Shown: positions 43,786-51,693 of the stretch, one piece after another | How the letters are laid out: each line of letters opens with the position of its first letter | Numbering within the stretch: the stretch's first letter is position 1 | Source of the DNA: Stenotrophomonas sp. BIGb0135 | GTDB lineage: Bacteria; Pseudomonadota; Gammaproteobacteria; Xanthomonadales; Xanthomonadaceae | NCBI RefSeq assembly: GCF_024810105.1 | Contig: NZ_JANUDX010000010.1 | Span: 62,001-126,000, forward strand | Reading direction: 5' to 3' | DNA: 64,000 nt | Notes under the pieces: generated by a model | Database searches by the model: none | What the model saw: the letters and a program-made list of their open reading frames with translations, nothing else | What the model was told of the DNA's origin: nothing | Translations under genes and position numbers: made by a program

Positions 43786-44546
43786 TGCCCGAGGACCGCA
43801 TGCCGTCACCGCCTTCCCCCTGGCAGGATGCCCCGTTGTTCCATCTGTTCTGGCACAACGGCGAACTCAACCCTGCGCGCGCCGAGGTGATGCGCGCGCG
43901 CATCGCCGACGATGCCGCACGCGCTGGCTCGCCGCCGCGGCCGTTGCATGCGGCCGGCGGCATCGCCCTGCCGGACCCGGTCCACCCCGATGACGCCCTG
44001 GCGCAGCGCCACAGTGGCCGCCGTTTCGGGGACGCACGCTGGGGCGCGCAGGAGCTGGGGCGCGTGCTGGCCCCGCTGCGCGCACGCCCCGGTGCCAGCG
44101 ACACCCGGCGCCTGCCGTCCGGTGGGGCCAAGTACCCGATCCAGGCCTATGCCGCGCTGTACGCCAGCGACGATGCGCCCACCCCGGCGCAGGGCATCCA
44201 CTGGTACGACCCGCTCGCACACGCCCTGGTGCCGGTGGCGCCGTGCCCGGCGTGGCCGGCGCTGTCCACGCTGCTCGGCGTGGACTGGCCGGAGCGGCCG
44301 GCGGCGGTGCTGTTCCTGATCGCCGAGCCGGCGGGCACGCTGGCCAAGTACGGTGAACGCGGTGGCCGCTTCGTGTTGATCGAGGCGGGGGTCTGGCTGG
44401 GGGCGCTGGGGCAGGAAGTGGCGGCGATGAAGGCCGCCGGCTGCGCGATCGGCTCCTTCGAGGATGCCGCCGTACTCGACCTGCTCGGGCTGGACCCACG
44501 GCGGCACCTGGCCGTGCTGGCCTATGCCTGCGGCCCGGCGCCTTGA
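43785..44546 (+). CDS. SagB/ThcOx-type FMN azoline dehydrogenase
   Basis: A 253-residue nitroreductase-fold protein expected to oxidise azolines to thiazoles or oxazoles with FMN. Typical SagB features are LAQRHSGRRFGDARWGAQEL (about residues 74-93), LPSGGAKYPIQAYAALY (about 110-126) and the C-terminal EAGVWLGALGQEVAAMKAAG helix with DLLGLDPRRHLAVLAYACG. The start is ATG 43785, sharing its A with the YcaO stop; ATG 43800 is an alternative. It is the last gene of the cassette; no exporter, protease or immunity gene follows. Confidence 0.82.
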   Translation: MPEDRMPSPPSPWQDAPLFHLFWHNGELNPARAEVMRARIADDAARAGSPPRPLHAAGGIALPDPVHPDDALAQRHSGRRFGDARWGAQELGRVLAPLRARPGASDTRRLPSGGAKYPIQAYAALYASDDAPTPAQGIHWYDPLAHALVPVAPCPAWPALSTLLGVDWPERPAAVLFLIAEPAGTLAKYGERGGRFVLIEAGVWLGALGQEVAAMKAAGCAIGSFEDAAVLDLLGLDPRRHLAVLAYACGPAP

Positions 44547-44703
44547 CCACGACCGGGCCCTCAGCCAACTGCCCAGCATCCCCGGTCACTGGGGGCGGTG
44601 GAACCAAGGGTCAAGCATATGCTCATGACCGTAGCGCATCAGGCCCTTCCGGATCGGCCTGAACAGGGTGCCCGCCCGCGCGTTGGGCACGGCCGGCGCG
44701 CTC
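44547..44703. other. Intergenic region after the TOMM-like cassette
   Basis: No gene, repeat or clear terminator was seen. The end of the segment leads into the dusB promoter. Confidence 0.4.
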
Positions 44704-44718
44704 TACAATGCGCCCATG
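44704..44718 (+). promoter_or_regulatory. Leaderless-type promoter of dusB
   Basis: TACAAT at 44704-44709, six bases, then the ATG at 44716. A TTGGGC at 44683-44688 is 15 bases upstream of the -10. No Shine-Dalgarno sequence precedes the ATG. Confidence 0.55.
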
Positions 44719-45708
44719 CAGATTGGCCCCTACAACATCCAGCCCAACGTGGTGCTGGCGCCGATGGCCGGCGTCACCGACAAGCCCTTCCGGCTGCTGT
44801 GCAAGCGGCTGGGCGCGGGCCTGGCCGCCTCGGAGATGACCATCTCCGACCCGCGCTTCTGGAACACGCGCAAATCCCTGCACCGCATGGACCATGCCGG
44901 TGAGCCGGACCCGATCAGCGTGCAGATCGCCGGCACCGAGCCGCAGCAGTTGGCCGAGGCGGCGCGCTACAACGTCGATCATGGCGCGCAGATCATCGAC
45001 ATCAACATGGGCTGCCCAGCCAAGAAGGTGTGCAACGCCTGGGCCGGCTCGGCGCTGATGCGCGATGAGGACCTCGTCGCCCGCATCCTCAGCGCCGTGG
45101 TCGCGGCGGTGGATGTACCGGTCACGCTGAAGATCCGCACCGGCTGGGACTGCGACCATCGCAACGGCCCGCGCATCGCCCACATCGCCGAGGACAGCGG
45201 GATCGCCGCACTCGCCGTGCATGGGCGCACCCGCGACCAGCACTACACCGGCCAGGCCGAGTACGAGACCATCGCCGCGATCAAGGCGGCACTGCGCATC
45301 CCCGTGCTGGCCAATGGCGATATCGACTCGCCGCAGAAGGCCGCCCACGTGCTGGCGGTCACCGGCGTGGACGCGGTGATGATCGGCCGTGCCGCGCAGG
45401 GACGCCCGTGGATCTTCCGCGAGGTGGCGCACTACCTGGCCACCGGCACGCTGCTGGCGCCGCCGTCGCTGCAGGAGGTGCGCGACATCCTGCTCGGCCA
45501 CCTGCACGCGCTGCACGACTTCTACGGCGAGCCGCAGGGCGTGCGCATCGCGCGCAAGCACCTGGGCTGGTACGCCAAGGACCGCCCCGAAAACGCGGCC
45601 TTCCGCGCGGTGGTCAACCGCGCCGACGATGCCGCCAGCCAGATCGCCCTGACCACCGACTATTTCAACGCGCTCGCCGCTGGCGTGCCGCTGTCCTCTG
45701 CTGCCTGA
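44716..45708 (+). CDS. dusB: tRNA-dihydrouridine synthase B
   Basis: FMN/NADPH enzyme that reduces uridine to dihydrouridine in tRNA. The 330-residue protein shows the Dus signatures LAPMAGVTDKPFR, INMGCPAKKVCNAWAGSALM with the catalytic cysteine in KKVC, VHGRTRDQHYTG and NGDIDSPQKA. The GPYNIQPNVV opening is DusB-like. In enterics dusB is followed by fis; here a methyltransferase gene follows after 10 bases. The ATG is directly behind a -10 box, suggesting a leaderless transcript. Confidence 0.95.
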   Translation: MQIGPYNIQPNVVLAPMAGVTDKPFRLLCKRLGAGLAASEMTISDPRFWNTRKSLHRMDHAGEPDPISVQIAGTEPQQLAEAARYNVDHGAQIIDINMGCPAKKVCNAWAGSALMRDEDLVARILSAVVAAVDVPVTLKIRTGWDCDHRNGPRIAHIAEDSGIAALAVHGRTRDQHYTGQAEYETIAAIKAALRIPVLANGDIDSPQKAAHVLAVTGVDAVMIGRAAQGRPWIFREVAHYLATGTLLAPPSLQEVRDILLGHLHALHDFYGEPQGVRIARKHLGWYAKDRPENAAFRAVVNRADDAASQIALTTDYFNALAAGVPLSSAA

Positions 45709-45718
45709 GTCCACTGCC

Positions 45719-46546
45719 ATGACCCCGCCGATCGCCGCCCCGACCTACCTGCATGGGTTCTCCAGTACCGAGCAGCACCGGCTGGTGACCCAGGCCCGCC
45801 TGTTCGAATCGAGCATTTTCAGTGGCATCGACTACAGCGGTGCCCAGCGCCTGCTGGAGGTGGGCAGTGGCGTGGGTGCGCAGACGGAGATCCTGCTGCG
45901 CCGCTTCCCCGAGCTGCATGTCACCGGGGTGGACCTGAGCCAGGCCCAGCTGGATACCGCGCGCGGCAACCTGGAAAAAACCCCCTGGTGCAGCGAGCGC
46001 TACGCCCTGCTGCAGGCCGATGCCGGCGACCTGCCGTTCGGCGCGCGCCAGTTCGACTCGGCCTTCCTTTGCTGGGTGCTGGAACACGTGCCGTCGCCGG
46101 CGCGCGTACTCAGCGAAGTGCGCCGGGTGCTGGCCCCGGGCTCGCCGGTGTACATCACCGAGGTGATGAACGCCTCGTTCCTGCTCGATCCGTACTCGCC
46201 GCACATCTGGCGCTACTGGATGGCGTTCAACGACTTCCAGTACGACCACGGCGGCGACCCGTTCGTCGGCGCCAAGCTGGGCAACCTGCTGCTGGCCGGT
46301 GGCTTCCGCGACGTGCACACCGAGATCAAGACCATCCACCTGGACAACCGCGAGCCGGCCCGGCGCAAGACCATGATCGCGTTCTGGGAGCAGCTGCTGC
46401 TGTCGGCGGTCGATGCGTTGCTGGAGGCGGGCCTGGTCGACCAGGACACCGTGGACGGCATGCGTCGCGAGTTCAGCCTGGTGCAGAACGACCCCAACGC
46501 GGTGTTCTTCTTCTCCTTCGTGCAGGCACGCGCGACGGTGTATTGA
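45719..46546 (+). CDS. Class I SAM-dependent methyltransferase
   Basis: A 275-residue cytoplasmic methyltransferase with a standard Rossmann core: motif I LLEVGSGVGAQTEILLRRF (about residues 45-63), post I VTGVDLSQAQLD, motif II ADAGDLPFGARQFDSAFLCWVLEHV and motif III RVLAPGSPVYITEV. The C-terminal 100 residues (WRYWMAFNDFQYDHGGDPFVG onward) probably bind substrate. It resembles UbiE/small-molecule methyltransferases, but the substrate cannot be named. It appears cotranscribed with dusB. Confidence 0.85.
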   Translation: MTPPIAAPTYLHGFSSTEQHRLVTQARLFESSIFSGIDYSGAQRLLEVGSGVGAQTEILLRRFPELHVTGVDLSQAQLDTARGNLEKTPWCSERYALLQADAGDLPFGARQFDSAFLCWVLEHVPSPARVLSEVRRVLAPGSPVYITEVMNASFLLDPYSPHIWRYWMAFNDFQYDHGGDPFVGAKLGNLLLAGGFRDVHTEIKTIHLDNREPARRKTMIAFWEQLLLSAVDALLEAGLVDQDTVDGMRREFSLVQNDPNAVFFFSFVQARATVY

Positions 46547-46570
46547 AGACGCGGGCGCGAGGTTGCGCCG

Positions 46571-47011
46571 CTAGCGCATGATCCAGGCGACGACGGTGGC
46601 GACCACCACGCCCGCCAGCACCACCCAGAGCCCCAGCCCGCCGCGATCCCCCGGCGCCACGGTCATGCCGGCGGCGCTGTGGCGGGCGGCGTCGCGAGGG
46701 CGGGCGCTCGGCGGCGTGCCCACTTCCAGCGTACCGGTCGCCGGCCGCTGGATGCGCTCGGTGAGCGTGTTCTGCAGGCGCCGCGCCCGCGCAGGATCGA
46801 CCTTGGCCAGCGCCTCCAGCGCCACCTGCTGCCGGCGCGCCCGATCAGGCTGCGCCTTGGCCTTGTGCAGGATCTCGCGCAGCGGAACCGCCGGCTGCTC
46901 GGCCGACCGCGCCGGGTCCAGGTGCACCAGCAACGCGCGGTACTCCGGCGGCACATCGGCCAGCCGCGTATAACGCGTGCCATTGATCTCCATCTCGAAC
47001 CGTTCGGTCAC
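46571..47011 (-). CDS. Hypothetical tail-anchored protein
   Basis: A 146-residue protein starting at GTG 47011 (VTERFEMEINGTRYTRLADV), whose GTGA overlaps the stop of the upstream hydrolase gene, so the two are coupled. The N-terminal 100 residues are soluble and charged, with helices rich in Ala and Arg (QVALEALAKVDPARARRLQNTL). One hydrophobic helix ends the protein (LGLWVVLAGVVVATVVAWIMR), a C-terminal membrane anchor. I do not recognise a family. Function unknown. Confidence 0.7.
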   Translation of the reverse strand: MTERFEMEINGTRYTRLADVPPEYRALLVHLDPARSAEQPAVPLREILHKAKAQPDRARRQQVALEALAKVDPARARRLQNTLTERIQRPATGTLEVGTPPSARPRDAARHSAAGMTVAPGDRGGLGLWVVLAGVVVATVVAWIMR

Positions 47012-48084
47012 GGTGCCTCCGTCAGCCCTGCCTTCGGTGCGATCACCCCGGTGGCGGTCGGGGCGTGCCAGATGCGCTGCCACAGTCCCGCGAACCGGCG
47101 CTTCAGTGTCGCCCTGCCCTGCGCGCCTTCATACGCTGGGCGCAGCTGAAGCGGCGTGATCGCCACCCAGCCCTCGCCCTCGGCCCGGGCCACCGCGAAG
47201 GTGAAGGTGTAGTCCGGTTCCAGCCCCATGCGCAGGTCGCTGAGCTGCAACTGGCCCTGCACGACCTGCGCGCGCATGAAGCCGCGGTTGAACCACGCCA
47301 GCCGCTGCACCGCCGGCAGCGCGGCCGCCTGGCGCAGGGCCTGCACATTGGACGGATGCCCCTCGAAGGTCATCGGGCCGTCATCGGCGACCAGCGAGCG
47401 CTCGCCGATCACATAGCCACTGGGGGTCATCGCCACCACCTGCCACAGCAGCGTGTTGAACGGGGTGGCCACCGAAAACCGCGGCGCATCGCCCAGGCCC
47501 ATCGCCGCCAGCGCGCGGTCGGCGTCGCGCTCGACCGTGTGCTTGGCCAGCAGCGACCAGCCCAGGTAGCCGGAGCTGAGCACCAGCCCGGCCACCAGCG
47601 CCTTCTGCGCCAGCGGGCGCGCGCGGGCGACCCAGGCCACCACGCAGGCCAGCAGCAGCCACACGGTGTACAGCGGATCGATGATGAAGACGCTGGACCA
47701 CATGGTCGGCGGGGGCGTGAACGGCCACCACAGCTGGGTGCCGTACACGGTGAAGGCATCCAGCAGCGGGTGGGTGACCAGGGCCAGCAGGATCGCCCAG
47801 AACCAGCGCGCCGGCGCCTGCGCGACCCGGCCATGGCCGAACCGCTTGAACAGCCACCAGATCAGTGCCGCGACCCAGGGCAGCACCAGCAGGGAGTGGC
47901 TATAGCTGCGGTGCTCGGTCATCAGGGCCAACGGATCGGTGGTGGTGAAGCCGAGCAGCAGGGCGTCCAGGTCCGGCAGGGTGCCAAGTGCGGCACCGGC
48001 CAGCAGGGCGGCGCGGCGGTGGCCGGCCGGGGCGATGGCGGCGGCGACAGCGCCGCCCAGTACGATCTGGGTAAAGGAGTCCAT
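47008..48084 (-). CDS. Membrane-bound metal-dependent hydrolase, YdjM-like
   Basis: A 358-residue inner-membrane protein of the YdjM/DUF457 group. It opens MDSFTQIVLGGAVAAAI and carries the conserved histidine/acidic motifs LPDLDALLL, TEHRSYSHSLLVLPW and LLALVTHPLLDAFTVYG, which form the presumed metal site. Four to five helices make up the first 180 residues, and a soluble C-terminal domain of about 170 residues follows. Enzymatic activity has been predicted rather than shown for this family. It is coupled to the tail-anchored protein gene. Confidence 0.85.
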   Translation of the reverse strand: MDSFTQIVLGGAVAAAIAPAGHRRAALLAGAALGTLPDLDALLLGFTTTDPLALMTEHRSYSHSLLVLPWVAALIWWLFKRFGHGRVAQAPARWFWAILLALVTHPLLDAFTVYGTQLWWPFTPPPTMWSSVFIIDPLYTVWLLLACVVAWVARARPLAQKALVAGLVLSSGYLGWSLLAKHTVERDADRALAAMGLGDAPRFSVATPFNTLLWQVVAMTPSGYVIGERSLVADDGPMTFEGHPSNVQALRQAAALPAVQRLAWFNRGFMRAQVVQGQLQLSDLRMGLEPDYTFTFAVARAEGEGWVAITPLQLRPAYEGAQGRATLKRRFAGLWQRIWHAPTATGVIAPKAGLTEAP

Positions 48085-48124
48085 CGGCCGATGCTAGCAG
48101 CCGCGCAGGCGCGATGCGGCGCGC

Positions 48125-48970
48125 TCAGGCCGCGCGCGGCACGCGGGCGACCGCGGGCGGAAGCTCCACCCGCGTGCGACCGCCGTGGTCGAGCAGCCGC
48201 AGGCGGCCATCGGGATCTTCGACCAGCGCGGTGAGGCTCTCCACCCAGTCGCCGTCGTTGGCGTAGACCAGCCCGTCCCGCTCGACCAGCGCGGCACGAT
48301 GGATGTGCCCGCAGACGATCCCATCCAGGCCACGCCGGCGGACATCCTCCAGCCCGGCCTGGACGAAGCGCTCGATGTAGCGCTCGGCGGCACTGCTGCG
48401 CTTCTTGAGGAATGCCGACAACGACCAGTACCGGCGCCCGAGCCGGCGCCGCACGGCATTGAGCAGGTGGTTGCCGGTGAGGATGCGGTAATACAGCCAG
48501 TCGCCGAACCGCTCCTGCAGGCCACCGAAATGGGTGACGCCGTCGTAGTCGTCGCCGTGGGCGACCAGCAGCCGGCGCCCGTCGGCGGTGACGTGGATGG
48601 CACGGCGGCGTACCTGCATGGCCGGCAGCACCAGCCCGCATACCTGGCGCAGCGATGCATCGTGGTTGCCGGGGATGTAGATGATCTCGGTGCCGGCGCC
48701 GCGCAGTGCGTGCAGGGCCTGGATCACCTCGCTGTGGGCCGGTTGCCAGCTCGCCCGGCGGTGCGCCATCCACCACAGGTCGATGATGTCGCCCACCAGG
48801 TACAGGCGTTCGCAGCGCAGGTCGGCCAGGAACCGCGCCAGTTCGGTGGCGTGGCAGTGGCGCGAGCCCAGGTGCACATCGGACAGGAATACGGCGCGGC
48901 GGTACGGCGACAGTCGGGTCACCGCGTGCATGGCACGCGGTCCTGCATTGCGCTGCTCAGGCGGCTGCAT
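48125..48970 (-). CDS. LpxH-like calcineurin-type phosphoesterase
   Basis: A 281-residue metallophosphoesterase related to UDP-2,3-diacylglucosamine pyrophosphatase (LpxH) of lipid A synthesis. The metal-binding motifs are FLSDVHLGSRHC, GDIIDLWWM, IPGNHDASL, VAHGDDYDGVTHFG and CGHIHRAAL. The sequence is longer than E. coli LpxH (about 240 residues), and the spacing resembles the COG2908 paralogues found beside true LpxH, so the exact substrate is uncertain. ATG 48970 has GGGGGAG 6 bases upstream; a second Met (48931) is possible. Confidence 0.82.
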   Translation of the reverse strand: MQPPEQRNAGPRAMHAVTRLSPYRRAVFLSDVHLGSRHCHATELARFLADLRCERLYLVGDIIDLWWMAHRRASWQPAHSEVIQALHALRGAGTEIIYIPGNHDASLRQVCGLVLPAMQVRRRAIHVTADGRRLLVAHGDDYDGVTHFGGLQERFGDWLYYRILTGNHLLNAVRRRLGRRYWSLSAFLKKRSSAAERYIERFVQAGLEDVRRRGLDGIVCGHIHRAALVERDGLVYANDGDWVESLTALVEDPDGRLRLLDHGGRTRVELPPAVARVPRAA

Positions 48971-49268
48971 GGCGTGCTCCCCCGGGCCGGGCGCCCGGAT
49001 GCGCCGAAGCCTGCGCGCCTGGCAAGGCAGGGCGATGGCGGTTTGGCGACAGCGCGATGACGCTCGCCGGCCCCGGCTGGCCGGACCAGTGTCACGCTGG
49101 TGGAACACTGGGCGGTGACCCTGGCCCCCAATCCCGTCACATCGGGCCCTGCGACGGGCACGCGGGCTTAACCACGGGCAACTCGCGCTGGCGCACAATG
49201 CAACGGCGCGGGTTGCCGTGTATCATTCGCGCCCATCTTTCCATCCGAATCAAAGGATATTACGCCTG
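48971..49268. other. Intergenic region between divergent LpxH-like gene and metK
   Basis: No gene is supported. A shortened copy of the GGCGACAGCGCG...ATGACGC motif occurs at 49045-49063. The metK promoter region is at its right end, with TATCAT at 49219-49224 as the likely -10. No SAM-riboswitch-like sequence was recognised. Confidence 0.45.
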
Positions 49269-50480
49269 ATGTCCAGCTACCTGTTCACCTCCGAATCGGT
49301 CTCCGAAGGCCATCCGGACAAGATTGCCGACCAGATCTCCGATGCGGTGCTGGACGCGATCCTTGCCCAGGACCAGCGCGCCCGCGTTGCCTGCGAGACC
49401 ATGGTCAAGACCGGCGTGGCGATCGTGGCCGGTGAAATCACCACCAGCGCCTGGATCGACCTGGAGGCCTTGACCCGCAAGGTGATCCTGGACATCGGCT
49501 ACGACAGCTCCGACGTCGGCTTCGACGGCGCCACCTGCGGCGTGTTGAACCTGATCGGCAAGCAGTCCCCGCACATCGCCCAGGGCGTTGACCGCAAGAA
49601 GCCCGAAGAAATGGGCGCTGGCGACCAGGGCCTGATGTTCGGCTATGCCACCAACGAGACCGACAGCTACATGCCGGCCGCGATCCACCTGTCGCACCGC
49701 CTGGTCGAGCAGCAGGCCAAGATCCGCAAGAAGAAGAACTCGCCGCTGTCCTGGCTGCGCCCGGATGCCAAGAGCCAGGTCACCCTGCGCTATGAAAACG
49801 GCGCGGTCTCGGCCATCGACGCGGTGGTGCTTTCCACCCAGCACGCCCCGGGCGTGAAGCAGAAGGACCTCATCGAGGCCGTCCGCGAAGAGATCATCAA
49901 GCCGGTGCTGCCGGCCAAGTGGCTGCACAAGGGCACCAAGTTCCACATCAACCCGACCGGCAAGTTCGAGATCGGTGGCCCGGTGGGCGACTGCGGCCTG
50001 ACCGGCCGCAAGATCATCGTCGACACCTACGGCGGCTGGGCCCGTCACGGTGGTGGCGCGTTCTCGGGCAAGGATCCGTCCAAGGTCGACCGTTCGGCTG
50101 CCTACGCGGCGCGCTACGTCGCCAAGAACGTCGTGGCGGCCGGCCTGGCCGACCGTTGCGAAGTGCAGGTCTCCTACGCCATCGGCGTGGCCGAGCCGAC
50201 CTCGATCTCGGTCACCACCTTCGGCACCGGCAAGATCAGCGATGACAAGATCGAAAAGCTGATCCGCAAGCATTTCGACCTGCGCCCGTACGGCATCATC
50301 AAGATGCTGGACCTGATCCACCCGATGTACCAGCAGACCGCCGCCTACGGTCACTTCGGCCGCAAGCCGAAGGACTTCAGCTACCTCAACGGTTCCGGCG
50401 AAACCGTCAACGCGACCGCCTTCTCCTGGGAGAAGACCGATCGCGCCGCCGCCCTGCGTGCGGATGCGAAGCTGAAATAA
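49269..50480 (+). CDS. metK: S-adenosylmethionine synthetase
   Basis: Makes S-adenosylmethionine from methionine and ATP. The 403-residue protein has the MetK signatures [28 protein letters not shown] and [16 protein letters not shown], each contributing ATP, metal or polyphosphate contacts. The start [14 protein letters not shown] at 49269 is the family norm; AAGGA is 11-12 bases upstream, a long spacing. A strong hairpin follows the stop. With ahcY (57423-58868) it covers two steps of the methyl cycle within this window. Confidence 0.97.
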   Translation: MSSYLFTSESVSEGHPDKIADQISDAVLDAILAQDQRARVACETMVKTGVAIVAGEITTSAWIDLEALTRKVILDIGYDSSDVGFDGATCGVLNLIGKQSPHIAQGVDRKKPEEMGAGDQGLMFGYATNETDSYMPAAIHLSHRLVEQQAKIRKKKNSPLSWLRPDAKSQVTLRYENGAVSAIDAVVLSTQHAPGVKQKDLIEAVREEIIKPVLPAKWLHKGTKFHINPTGKFEIGGPVGDCGLTGRKIIVDTYGGWARHGGGAFSGKDPSKVDRSAAYAARYVAKNVVAAGLADRCEVQVSYAIGVAEPTSISVTTFGTGKISDDKIEKLIRKHFDLRPYGIIKMLDLIHPMYQQTAAYGHFGRKPKDFSYLNGSGETVNATAFSWEKTDRAAALRADAKLK

Positions 50481-50483
50481 GAC

Positions 50484-50509
50484 ACATGGGCCGCGAAAGC
50501 GGCCCATGT
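50484..50509 (+). terminator. Hairpin terminator after metK
   Basis: A perfect 11-bp stem ACATGGGCCGC/GCGGCCCATGT with a GAAA tetraloop begins 4 bases after the metK stop. The T tract after it is short (TTCTT). A near-copy, GATGGGCCGC/GCGGCCCATC, recurs at 50540-50563. Confidence 0.7.
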
Positions 50510-50539
50510 TCTTACCGGTTGGCAATGATCGGAAAAGCC

Positions 50540-50845
50540 GATGGGCCGCGAAAGCGGCCCATCGTCGTTTGGGCGGCAACATAACGGCGCATGGTGATGC
50601 GTTCCCCTGCACGACGCATCGGCACCATCGCGGCGCGGCCGCGAAGGCGGCCCATCGTCGTTTGGGCGGCAACACCACGGCGCATGGCGATGCGTTCCCC
50701 TGCACGGCGCATCGGCACCATCGCGGCGCGGCCGCGAAGGCGGCCCATCGTCGTTTGGGCGGCAACACCACGGCGCATGGCGATGCTTTCCCCTGCACGG
50801 CGCATCGGCACCATCGCGGCGCGGCCGCGAAGGCGGCCCTTCTCT
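50540..50845. repeat. 93-bp tandem repeat, three copies, with palindromic heads
   Basis: The segment GCGGCCCATCGTCGTTTGGG starts at 50554, 50647 and 50740, and a partial fourth begins at 50833: a period of exactly 93 bases with few differences. Because 93 is a multiple of 3, frames stay open through the array on both strands and encode 31-residue repeats. No ribosome-binding site or known family supports translation. The head of the first unit is the metK-terminator-like palindrome. Confidence 0.88.
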
Positions 50846-50850
50846 TACCG

Positions 50851-51016
50851 GTAGAGCCGACCGTTGGTCGGCTTGCCGCGCGCAGCGCGGCAATGATCGA
50901 AGAAAACAGGACGGACCGCTTTCGCGGCCCGGCGTCGTTTTGGCATCAGCCCAGGTTGGCGTCGGCCGTCGCGTGCGTCCAGCCGACCAACGGTCGGGTC
51001 TCCCTGCAGCCCTACC
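50851..51016. repeat. Inverted pair of GTAG-type palindromes
   Basis: GTAGAGCCGACCGTTGGTCGGCT at 50851-50873 is followed by a second hairpin TGCCGCGC/GCGCGGCA (50874-50892). An inverted counterpart AGCCGACCAACGGTCGGGT...CCTAC occurs at 50981-51016. This is the arrangement of a REP pair (a head-to-head doublet). Confidence 0.65.
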
Positions 51017-51021
51017 GGCGC

Positions 51022-51036
51022 TACACTCCCCCCATG
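51022..51036 (+). promoter_or_regulatory. Leaderless-type promoter of the thioesterase gene
   Basis: TACACT at 51022-51027, six C bases, then the ATG at 51034. There is no purine-rich ribosome-binding site. Confidence 0.5.
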
Positions 51037-51534
51037 CCCGAATTCAAATCCAACCAGCTGTCCATGACCGTGCTGATGTCGCCGGAGATGGCCAATTTCT
51101 CCGGCAAGGTCCACGGCGGGGCGGTGCTGCGCCTGCTCGACCAGGTCGCCTACGCCTGCGCCAGCCGCTATGCCGGCCGCTACGTGGTCACCCTGTCGGT
51201 GGACCAGGTGATGTTCCGCCAGCCGATCGCGGTCGGCGAGCTGGTCACCTTCCTGGCCTCGGTCAACTACACCGGCACCTCGTCGATGGAGATCGGGGTC
51301 AAGGTGGTGGCCGAGGACATCCTCAAGCGCAGCGTGCGCCACGCCAACAGCTGCTTCTTCACCATGGTCGCGGTGGACGAGGACGGCAAGCCCACTCCGG
51401 TACCGCCGCTGCAGCTGGAAACCAGCGACGAACGCCGCCGGCACGCGGCCGCATTGATCCGCCGCCAGCTGCGTGAGGAAATGGAGCAGCGGCACCTGGA
51501 GCTGCTGGCGTCCAACCCGCCCTCCCCGGAATAA
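51034..51534 (+). CDS. yciA: YciA-type acyl-CoA thioesterase
   Basis: A 166-residue hotdog-fold acyl-CoA thioesterase. It has the family features MSPEMANFSGKVHGGAVLRLLDQVAYACASRYAG, with the catalytic helix and HGG motif, and QVMFRQPIAVGELVTFLASVNYTG. YciA proteins hydrolyse a broad range of acyl-CoAs. The C-terminal helix RRQLREEMEQRHLEL extends the usual fold. The frame continues upstream into repeats, and the ATG at 51034 is chosen by the family N-terminus and the adjacent -10 box. It converges with ppc. Confidence 0.9.
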   Translation: MPEFKSNQLSMTVLMSPEMANFSGKVHGGAVLRLLDQVAYACASRYAGRYVVTLSVDQVMFRQPIAVGELVTFLASVNYTGTSSMEIGVKVVAEDILKRSVRHANSCFFTMVAVDEDGKPTPVPPLQLETSDERRRHAAALIRRQLREEMEQRHLELLASNPPSPE

Positions 51535-51538
51535 CCCC

Positions 51539-51665
51539 CGGGAGTGCCGCCCGCTGGCCGGCACGGCGCGATGTTGGACGGAGGTGCAGTGGGCAACGCG
51601 TCGCCCCGCGCGCAAGGCAACAATGCCCGGCGTTGCGGGGCGCCGGCCAACGGCCGGCACTCCCG
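51539..51665. repeat. Inverted GTGCCGGC-type repeat between thioesterase and ppc
   Basis: CGGGAGTGCCG at 51539 pairs with CGGCACTCCCG ending at 51665, and inner GGCCGGCA palindromes lie next to each arm. The element of about 127 bases separates two convergent genes and may act as a bidirectional transcript end. Confidence 0.65.
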
Positions 51666-51693
51666 GTGACGGGCCACAGACCAACGGTGTGGA

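Noticed and set aside
49130-49268. SAM-binding riboswitch upstream of metK
   Set aside because: The leader after the likely -10 is about 38 bases and shows none of the conserved SAM riboswitch elements I know.
50512-50814. Possible 31-residue repeat protein in the 93-bp array
   Set aside because: Open only because 93 is divisible by three; composition follows the palindromes and no start signal is present.
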